Made by a program: the position numbers and the translations under genes. From NCBI GenBank assembly GCA_022447485.1, contig JAKVCH010000048.1, forward strand, positions 1 through 12,419: a stretch of 12,419 nucleotides of DNA, in the 5' to 3' direction. The number at the start of each line of letters is the position of its first letter. Positions within the stretch are counted from its first letter, which is position 1. Below the pieces are notes generated by a model. The model made no database searches. It had not been told where the DNA came from and was given only the letters and a program-made list of their open reading frames with translations. Positions 7,155 through 12,419 of this stretch are shown here, in pieces. The DNA is from Polyangiaceae bacterium. GTDB taxonomy: Bacteria > Myxococcota_A > Polyangia > Polyangiales > Polyangiaceae.

Positions 7155-8426
7155 TTATCGAACGGAAAAGATGCCTTCTTGGCCACCGGGGGGAGTTGCA
7201 TAAAGTTGAAGGTTGATATGGTAGCGAGGACCCTGGAAGTACTCGAGGACCATCTCATGGTCTCCCTTGGTGAGCTGTACTTTGCCTTTTTTCTGACGCG
7301 GCGGGTGTTTACCATCGTTATCAACAACGACTTCTCCGTCGATGATCAGCTTGGCGCCATCATCGCTTGAGATCTTGAATTCCCACTCGCCGGCTTCGGC
7401 CACAGAAAAAGAGCCACTGTAGCGAATTGCAAACCACTCAACGTGATCTTCCAATTCAGGAAAACCCTGGGCCCAACTACGAGTGGGAATATCCCATTCG
7501 CAGGCGTAAAGGACGCTGACTGGATCAAGGGTGGAATAGTTCGTGGGTAGGCGATTTGTATCCACAGCGAGAGGGTAAACTGTTCCCTCGAAGCAGCCGC
7601 TGACGGGCTCTTCGTAACCAAACACGTTGGTGGAAGGTTCTTCGGGTGGCTCAATCTCAACGACCGGCTCAACAACTGGCTCAACAACTGGCTCAACAAC
7701 TGGCTCAGGGGCTGGAGGCGGAGTCACGGGAGCAGGAGTCACGGGAGCAGGAGTTTCAGCGACAGGTGTTGTCGGTTCAGCGACGGCTGGCTTTGAAGGC
7801 TGAGGCTTTTTATTTTCTGCTCGCGGCTTGAATTCAGGCTTTGCGGAGGAGCGGTCTGTTTGTCGTGCTTTGAATTCAGGCTTTGCGGAGGAGCGGTCTG
7901 TTTGGGGCGGTCGGGACGCGACTTTCGCCTGTCTCCTTGCGTTTTCTTCGTGGCGAGCTTTGACGAGAGCTTTCTGCTCAAACGCAAACTTTGCTCGTGC
8001 TCGGCAAATCCCAGAAACTCGCCCTTCAGAGGAAAATACTTTTCGACCGCCAAAGACGAAGGACTTTTTGAACCCCTTCAACTTGGACTTCTTTTTTGTC
8101 AGATAACGTCCCTCAGCCTTGGCGGACCAGGAAAGTCGACCTCGACTTTTTGATTTCTTCGAGCGCCCGCTAAACTTTGCTGATGCGCTGGCAGAAGACT
8201 TTTTCTTGGTTTTGGCCTGGGCAGACGAGCTTGATGACTTTTTGGTCGAGGCTTTTGCATCGGCTTGAGCCGATGAGGTGCTCTTCGACTTGACGGAGCC
8301 CGAGGACTTGATGGAGCCACTTGCGTGGAATGTGCAGCCGGAGACAGCGAGGCCAAGAGTAAGACAGCTCAGTCCCAGATAGAGTCTGGAGGACCAGGTC
8401 CGATTTTGAAGTGTTGAGGAAGTCAT
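7155..8426 (-). CDS. Lipoprotein with basic and acidic low-complexity segments and a C-terminal PA14 domain
   Basis: Translated from ATG at 8426 the product has 423 residues. Residues 1-30 are a lipoprotein signal peptide ending LAVSG before C31, followed by Thr, which is not a retention signal for the inner membrane. Residues 36-205 are strongly basic and rich in Ser, Ala and Lys, including a duplicated 14-residue unit QTDRSSAKPEFKAR. Residues 206-265 are Pro, Val and Glu rich with PAPVT and PVVE repeats. Residues 275-415 are a PA14-type domain: a WFAIRYSGSFSV strand, the hallmark SSDDGAKLIIDG (353-364), VVDNDGK, then KGDHEMVLEYFQ. PA14 domains are beta-barrels that often bind carbohydrate. 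The frame stays open upstream to 8603, but that extension is arginine-rich, lacks a signal and invades the tex promoter region, so 8426 is preferred. Bases before the ATG (CTCCCTCCTCT) contain no ribosome-binding site. Function unknown; a surface adhesin or wall-binding role is only inference. Confidence 0.82.
   Translation of the reverse strand: MTSSTLQNRTWSSRLYLGLSCLTLGLAVSGCTFHASGSIKSSGSVKSKSTSSAQADAKASTKKSSSSSAQAKTKKKSSASASAKFSGRSKKSKSRGRLSWSAKAEGRYLTKKKSKLKGFKKSFVFGGRKVFSSEGRVSGICRARAKFAFEQKALVKARHEENARRQAKVASRPPQTDRSSAKPEFKARQTDRSSAKPEFKPRAENKKPQPSKPAVAEPTTPVAETPAPVTPAPVTPPPAPEPVVEPVVEPVVEPVVEIEPPEEPSTNVFGYEEPVSGCFEGTVYPLAVDTNRLPTNYSTLDPVSVLYACEWDIPTRSWAQGFPELEDHVEWFAIRYSGSFSVAEAGEWEFKISSDDGAKLIIDGEVVVDNDGKHPPRQKKGKVQLTKGDHEMVLEYFQGPRYHINLQLYATPPGGQEGIFSVR
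7666..7701. repeat. 12-bp tandem repeat, three exact copies
   Basis: GGCTCAACAACT occurs at 7666-7677, 7678-7689 and 7690-7701 without a mismatch, followed by a partial GGCTCA. It lies inside the PA14 lipoprotein gene and encodes PVVE repeats in the acidic linker (about residues 242-257). The unit is a multiple of three, so copy-number change keeps the frame. Confidence 0.95.
7725..7754. repeat. 15-bp tandem repeat, two exact copies
   Basis: CACGGGAGCAGGAGT occurs at 7725-7739 and 7740-7754. On the coding (-) strand it gives the PAPVT-PAPVT segment of the Pro-rich linker, residues 226-235 of the PA14 lipoprotein. Confidence 0.92.
7828..7904. repeat. 42-bp period direct repeat, two copies, 35 bp identical
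   Basis: A 35-bp block beginning TTGAATTCAGGC and ending GGTCTGTTTG is identical at 7828-7862 and 7870-7904, a 42-bp period. It encodes two copies of the 14-residue unit QTDRSSAKPEFK(A/P)R, residues 175-202 of the PA14 lipoprotein. Identity at nucleotide level suggests a recent duplication. Confidence 0.95.
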
Positions 8427-8746
8427 AGAGGAGGGAGTTTCTGCTGATTCGGCTGGAAAGCCAAGTCGTGAAAAGGATGGATTTGAATTTGATGGGCGCT
8501 TTCGCAATCTTTTTTGGTACGCGCCGTCCTTTCTTTCCTTCCTCCGACAATCTTGGTGGAAATTTCTTTGCTTGTTTTCTCGCTGAGTTGGACGATGACT
8601 CAACCTGCTGTCGAGTAGAGCTAGAAAGGACTCGCTGGCCTGCTGCAGGTTGGGTAGCGCTATTGGTTCAGTCTTTTGGAAACGAAGACGCTGGGTATAA
8701 AAATTCCACTGGACATAGGTGCAGACTTTGCTCTCATCGGCGGCCC
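8427..8746. other. Divergent spacer between the PA14 lipoprotein gene and tex
   Basis: This 320-bp stretch should hold the promoters of both genes. Open frames run through it on both strands (+ from 8468, - to 8603), but neither translation shows recognisable protein features, and they are extensions of the flanking real genes. The only element I can point to is the TATAAA at 8696-8701 for tex. The - strand promoter for the lipoprotein gene is not evident. Confidence 0.6.
8696..8701 (+). promoter_or_regulatory. Candidate -10 element for tex
   Basis: TATAAA is a good -10 match. The best -35 partner is weak (TTTTGG at 8674-8679, 16 bp away). Transcription would start near 8708, about 40 bases before the chosen tex ATG and downstream of the earlier in-frame ATG at 8468, which supports the shorter tex. 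Confidence 0.4.
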
Positions 8747-11170
8747 ATGAGCGACAGCAATTTGAGTCCTTCTACTTCTACTCTTTCCAGTACAACCGCC
8801 GCGCCTCTTTCGGCGCCGGGTGCAGATTACGATCCGCTGCCAGCGATTTGCGCTGAGCTCTCTTTACCTGAAAGTGGAGTCCGTGCTGTTGTGAATATGA
8901 TGAATGAAGGAGCGACGGTTCCTTTCATTGCTCGCTATAGAAAAGAAGCGACTGGAGGGCTCGATGAAGTTCAGATTCGCGCCATAGGTGAGCGTCGCTC
9001 TTATCTTCTTGAGTTAGAGACGCGGCGCCGTTCGATACTCGGGGAGATTCAGAAGCAAGGTAAGTTGACGGATGCTCTGAAAAAGAAGATTGCTTCAACT
9101 TCCACAAAAGCCGAATTGGAGGATCTGTATCTACCCTATAAACCGAAGCGTCGAACGCGAGGCATGATCGCGAAAGAAAGAGGGCTAGAGCCCTTGGCTG
9201 AGCTAATTTGGCAGCAGGGACTTGAGGGCGAACCAGCGGCTCTTGTGCGTGGATTTATTCAAGCCGAAAAGGAGGTGCCCGATGAAAAGTCGGCTTGGTC
9301 AGGGGCGCGAGATATTGTTGCAGAGCGCTTGGCAGAGGATGCTGAAAATAGAAAGCTCGTCCGAACAATGTACCTGGAAGAAGGTGTGTTGCATGTGAAT
9401 AAGACGAAGTCCTTCGAAGATAAGGTGACGAAGTTCGATAATTACGCCGAATTCAATGAAGCCGTGGCGAATATTGCATCCCATCGCTACTTGGCTGTTC
9501 GTCGTGGTGAGACCGAAGGCGTATTGAGAGGAACATTAGAAATTGATGAAGACCGCCTGGTTTCCCAGATCGAGAGAAATTCTCCTTGGACGGAGTCCAG
9601 CCCTTGGGGACCGCAGATGAAGCTTGCTTGTCAGGAAGCCACCAAACGTCTTTTGATGCCGACCGCTCAGGTTGATGTGCGTGTTGAGCTAAAAATGCGA
9701 GCAGATAAGGAGGCAATTGAAGTCTTCGCTCGCAACCTTCGTGAACTACTCATGGCACCACCTTTAGGCACAAAAGCGGTGTTAGGTATCGATCCTGGTC
9801 AAAGGACTGGGTGTAAGTGTGTGATCGTCGACCAGACCGGTAAACTGCTGGCGAATGAGACAATTTATCTCGTTCAAGGCGAGAGCTCTTTGCAGAAGGC
9901 CGAGGCAACAATTCTTAGTTTGTGTGGTCAGTATCCGGTGCATGCTGTTGCGGTTGGTAACGGCACTCATGGGCGAGAGACTGAGGCATTTATCAAAAAG
10001 CTTCTGTCGAAAGGCGCTTTGCCAGAGGGAGCAGAGAAGCCGTTCTGCATCTCGGTGAGTGAAAGTGGAGCCAGTATCTATTCGGCCTCTGATATTGCCC
10101 GAGAAGAGTTTCCCGACCTCGATTTAACGGTTCGAGGGGCTATTAGTATTGCTCGTCGATTGCAAGACCCCTTGGCCGAGCTAGTGAAGCTCGACCCGAA
10201 AAGCATTGGAGTGGGTCAGTATCAGCATGATGTTTATCAGAGCTTTCTAGGTAAGAAGCTGGATGAGGTGGTTGAGTCATGCGTGCACGAAGTCGGAGTC
10301 GAGTTAAACACGGCGAGTGCACCTCTTTTAGCAAGAGTCTCAGGTCTAGGGACTTCCCTGGCGCGGCGAATTGTTGATTACCGTAATCGTTGTGGCGCCT
10401 TTCAGAGCCGCCAGGAGCTACTGAAAGTCACTGGCTTGGGGCCGAGGGCCTTTGAGCAAGCGGCGGGTTTTTTGCGCATTCGTGGAGCGGAGCATCCTTT
10501 GGACTCCTCTGCGGTCCATCCAGAGCGTTATCCCCTCATCGAGAAAATTGCGGCTGACCTTCAGGTGCCGGTAGAAAAACTGATCGGGAGTCATGAATTG
10601 TTGACTCGCCTCGATCGCAGTCGCTACCTCAGCGAGGATGTCGGTGCTTTTACTCTCGACGATATTTTTAAGGAGCTGCTCAAGCCTGGTCGTGACCCTC
10701 GCAAGAGTTTCGAGGCTCCTCAGTTCCGAGATGATGTTAATTCTCTCGAGGACCTCAAGATAGGAATGAGCTTGGAAGGGGTAATCACAAATGTGACTGC
10801 TTTCGGCGCATTCGTTGATATTGGAGTGCACCAAGACGGTCTGGTTCATATCTCTCAACTCTGCGATCGCTTCATTAAAGACCCGAGTGAAGTTGCGAAA
10901 GTCGGTGAGAAGATTCGAGTCAGAGTTGTGGAGGTAGATTTAGAAAGAAATAGGATTTCTCTTACCGCGCGTTCGGACGAAAAAATCGTACCGGGTGATT
11001 CACCTTCAGCGTCAGGTGCTTCGTCTTCGCGAGGTGAGCGGCGCCGTCATTCCGGTGGAAAGAAAGCGGGCTCGGCTGGACGGGCGGGATCGAGAGGTCA
11101 GTCTTCCCGGGCTCCCGGCGGTGAGAAGCTGACCCATAATCCTTTTGCAGACGTTTTGAGACGCTCGTAA
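8747..11170 (+). CDS. tex: Tex family RNA-binding transcription accessory protein
   Basis: Tex (YhgF in E. coli, 773 residues) is a cytoplasmic nucleic-acid-binding protein linked to transcription. The 807-residue product shows the whole domain order. The helical N-terminal Tex region includes VPFIARYRKEATGGLDEVQI. A YqgF/RNase-H-like domain starts at LGIDPGQRTGC with D349. Helix-hairpin-helix motifs lie near residue 533 (SGLGTSLARRIVDYRN) and after it (VTGLGPRAFEQAAGF). The S1 domain spans about 670-738, from IGMSLEGVITNVTAFGAFVD to RNRISLTAR. A basic Ser, Gly and Arg-rich tail ends in NPFADVLRRS, close to the NAFADAL-type ends I recall from other Tex proteins. ATG 8747 is chosen: the frame reaches back to 8468, but those 93 residues do not resemble Tex and precede the likely promoter. 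No Shine-Dalgarno sequence is visible (CGGCGGCCC). It is transcribed alone, divergent from the lipoprotein gene. Confidence 0.96.
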   Translation: MSDSNLSPSTSTLSSTTAAPLSAPGADYDPLPAICAELSLPESGVRAVVNMMNEGATVPFIARYRKEATGGLDEVQIRAIGERRSYLLELETRRRSILGEIQKQGKLTDALKKKIASTSTKAELEDLYLPYKPKRRTRGMIAKERGLEPLAELIWQQGLEGEPAALVRGFIQAEKEVPDEKSAWSGARDIVAERLAEDAENRKLVRTMYLEEGVLHVNKTKSFEDKVTKFDNYAEFNEAVANIASHRYLAVRRGETEGVLRGTLEIDEDRLVSQIERNSPWTESSPWGPQMKLACQEATKRLLMPTAQVDVRVELKMRADKEAIEVFARNLRELLMAPPLGTKAVLGIDPGQRTGCKCVIVDQTGKLLANETIYLVQGESSLQKAEATILSLCGQYPVHAVAVGNGTHGRETEAFIKKLLSKGALPEGAEKPFCISVSESGASIYSASDIAREEFPDLDLTVRGAISIARRLQDPLAELVKLDPKSIGVGQYQHDVYQSFLGKKLDEVVESCVHEVGVELNTASAPLLARVSGLGTSLARRIVDYRNRCGAFQSRQELLKVTGLGPRAFEQAAGFLRIRGAEHPLDSSAVHPERYPLIEKIAADLQVPVEKLIGSHELLTRLDRSRYLSEDVGAFTLDDIFKELLKPGRDPRKSFEAPQFRDDVNSLEDLKIGMSLEGVITNVTAFGAFVDIGVHQDGLVHISQLCDRFIKDPSEVAKVGEKIRVRVVEVDLERNRISLTARSDEKIVPGDSPSASGASSSRGERRRHSGGKKAGSAGRAGSRGQSSRAPGGEKLTHNPFADVLRRS

Positions 11171-11173
11171 ACG

Positions 11174-11195
11174 AGGGACGGTGATGGCCGTCCCT
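11174..11195. terminator. Terminator hairpin between tex and hemL
   Basis: AGGGACGG (11174-11181) and CCGTCCCT (11188-11195) form a perfect 8-bp stem around TGATGG, three bases after the tex stop. The T-tract is short on both strands (TTTCG on +, CGTTTAC on -). It lies between convergent genes and could act in both directions. A second, weaker inverted repeat lies closer to hemL: GGTAGG and CCTACC around 11210-11245. Confidence 0.65.
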
Positions 11196-11258
11196 TTCGA
11201 CCAGCGCTAGGTAGGGAGCTCACCTTTGACGAAGAGGCTTCCTACCGGCGATGGTAGA

Positions 11259-12419
11259 TTAGAGGCTGTTCAGAGTTTTGCCTGCCGCCTCGATGGTTTG
11301 GTCGATATCTTCCTTTGAGTGAGCGACAGAAAGGAAAGCCGCCTCAAAGGCAGAGGGGGGCCAATAGATACCCTTTGCCAACATTCCCTGGTGGAATGCC
11401 GCAAATTTTTCTTTATCGGTTGCCGATGAGTCGATCCAGTTGAGGATGGGACCCTTGGCAAAAAAGAGGGTGATCATGGAACCAACGCGCTGAATGCAGA
11501 TATCTTCCTTGCTTTGACCAGCGACTTCAACGAGTCCGGCCTCTAATTGGGCTCCCCGTCGTTCTAAGGTGGCATACTCTTCTGCTCCCATGCAGGCGAG
11601 TGTGGTCCGTGCGGCAGCGACAGAGAGAGGATTCCCACTCAGAGTGCCGGCTTGATACACGGGGCCCAAGGGAGCGATCTTCTCCATGATATCTCTTCTT
11701 CCGCCGTAGACCGCGAGCGGCAAGCCACCGCCGACGACCTTGCCGAAACAACTCAGATCGGGCCTTAGATCATAGAGACCTTGGGCCCCAGCAGGAGAGA
11801 GGCGACAGCCTGTCATCACCTCGTCGAAGATAGAAAGCGCACCGTGATCACGGCAAAGTTCAATAATGCTTTCCAGAAAACCAGGTGAGGGGGGTACGCA
11901 ACCCATATTTCCAACAACTGGCTCCACAATCACTGCGGCAATTTCGGTCCCGCGTTTTTCAAATAATGAGGCCAGGGCACCGATATCATTGTAGGGCAAG
12001 GAGAGTGTGTGTTGCACAACCTCTGGGGGAACGCCGGCGGAATCTGGTTCACCGAAGGTCGCTGCCCCGCTCCCGGCTTGTACGAGTAGCCCATCAGAAT
12101 GGCCGTGGTAGCAACCATCGAATTTGACGATAACCGATCTTCCTGTGTAGCCACGCGCAAGGCGTAAGGCACTCATCGTCGCCTCGGTTCCACTTGATAC
12201 GCAGCGAATCATCTCCAGGGAGGGGATACGCTGACTGAGCTCTTCTGCTAGTTCGACTTCCGCCAGCGTGGGTGCACCAAAGGAGAGTCCTTGCTCTGCG
12301 GCTTGCTGAACAGCCTGAACTACTTTTGGGTGAGCGTGTCCCAGAATGGCTGGCCCCCAGGAGCCAATATAATCGATGTATTCGTTCCCTGCAGTATCGG
12401 TAAGTTTGCTGCCCTGGGC
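11259..12419 (-). CDS. hemL: Glutamate-1-semialdehyde 2,1-aminomutase HemL (5' end outside the window)
   Basis: HemL is the PLP enzyme that turns glutamate-1-semialdehyde into 5-aminolevulinate, the last step of the C5 route to tetrapyrroles. The frame is open through the right edge, giving 386 of an expected 425 or so residues. The part upstream of the internal ATG at 12212 is clearly HemL too: GNEYIDYIGSWGPAILGHAH and GLSFGAPT. Further signatures are SSGTEATMSALRLARGYTGR, FDGCYHGH, FDEVMTG, and FGKVVGGGLPLAVYGG, where the PLP-binding lysine is the AAG at 11739-11741. YQAGTLSGNPL follows. One deviation: the usual MTGFR reads MTGCR here. The gene converges on tex across an 88-bp spacer. The start and promoter lie outside the window. 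Use of the C5 pathway is normal for most bacteria other than alphaproteobacteria. Confidence 0.96.
   Translation of the reverse strand, partial: AQGSKLTDTAGNEYIDYIGSWGPAILGHAHPKVVQAVQQAAEQGLSFGAPTLAEVELAEELSQRIPSLEMIRCVSSGTEATMSALRLARGYTGRSVIVKFDGCYHGHSDGLLVQAGSGAATFGEPDSAGVPPEVVQHTLSLPYNDIGALASLFEKRGTEIAAVIVEPVVGNMGCVPPSPGFLESIIELCRDHGALSIFDEVMTGCRLSPAGAQGLYDLRPDLSCFGKVVGGGLPLAVYGGRRDIMEKIAPLGPVYQAGTLSGNPLSVAAARTTLACMGAEEYATLERRGAQLEAGLVEVAGQSKEDICIQRVGSMITLFFAKGPILNWIDSSATDKEKFAAFHQGMLAKGIYWPPSAFEAAFLSVAHSKEDIDQTIEAAGKTLNSL

Noticed and set aside
7646..7831. Short + strand frame with QLAQQLAQQLAQ repeats
   Set aside because: It is the antisense reading of the 12-bp repeat in the PA14 lipoprotein gene, not an independent coiled-coil protein.
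7666..7904. CRISPR-like repeats
   Set aside because: Units differ in size, have no spacers, and are in-frame coding repeats.
8427..8603. 59-residue N-terminal extension of the PA14 lipoprotein
   Set aside because: It would bury the lipoprotein signal peptide inside the protein and is arginine-rich without features; ATG 8426 puts the lipobox at the normal place.
8468..8746. 93-residue N-terminal extension of Tex in the same frame
   Set aside because: It does not resemble the Tex N-terminus, lies upstream of the likely -10 at 8696-8701, and the total would exceed the family length; ATG 8747 fits better.
10418..10858. 146-residue - strand open frame opposite tex
   Set aside because: It lies entirely opposite the helix-hairpin-helix and S1 regions of Tex and has no signal of its own.

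Overview
The window reads as about 12.4 kb of chromosome from a Gram-negative bacterium. Two proteins carry lipoprotein signal peptides, one has a Sec signal peptide and a barrel-like mature part, and the rest are chromosomal housekeeping genes. G+C looks close to half. The mix of genes (a ThiC of the non-enterobacterial type, C5-pathway haem synthesis, Hsp33, YacG, an AmpG-like permease, a PA14-domain lipoprotein) would suit a deltaproteobacterial or Bdellovibrionota-like lineage, but this is an inference from general impression and not a placement. I see no tRNA, rRNA, CRISPR array, insertion sequence, integrase, toxin-antitoxin pair or phage gene.

Layout, left to right. A possible last stretch of an upstream gene (2-64) is followed by a leader with competing short stems and then thiC (192-1973, +; pyrimidine branch of thiamine synthesis). 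Next come a small exported beta-rich protein (2076-2639, +) and a strong bidirectional terminator (2662-2685). Then yacG (2706-2939, -; gyrase-binding zinc protein) stands divergent from an AmpG-like permease (3038-4579, +). That permease runs head-on, 16 bp apart, into hslO (4596-5513, -; redox chaperone Hsp33). Upstream of hslO on the same strand is a lipoprotein of the purple-acid-phosphatase type (5604-7073, -). A clear terminator (7079-7113, -) separates it from a PA14-domain lipoprotein (7155-8426, -) whose basic and acidic low-complexity segments carry three in-frame tandem repeats. A 320-bp divergent spacer leads to tex (8747-11170, +). A terminator hairpin follows, and hemL (11259 to beyond the right edge, -) is cut at its 5' end.

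The genes do not form one pathway. The only plausible shared transcript is phosphatase then hslO (90-bp gap, no clear terminator between). thiC and hemL make cofactors (thiamine, tetrapyrroles). Tex, YacG and Hsp33 act on transcription, topoisomerase and protein quality control. The AmpG-like permease and the three exported proteins serve the envelope. I did not find a convincing new multi-gene system. The least ordinary items are the modular PA14 lipoprotein with its repeats, the absence of Shine-Dalgarno sequences before all eight visible gene starts, and a thiC leader with mutually exclusive stems but no recognisable TPP aptamer.
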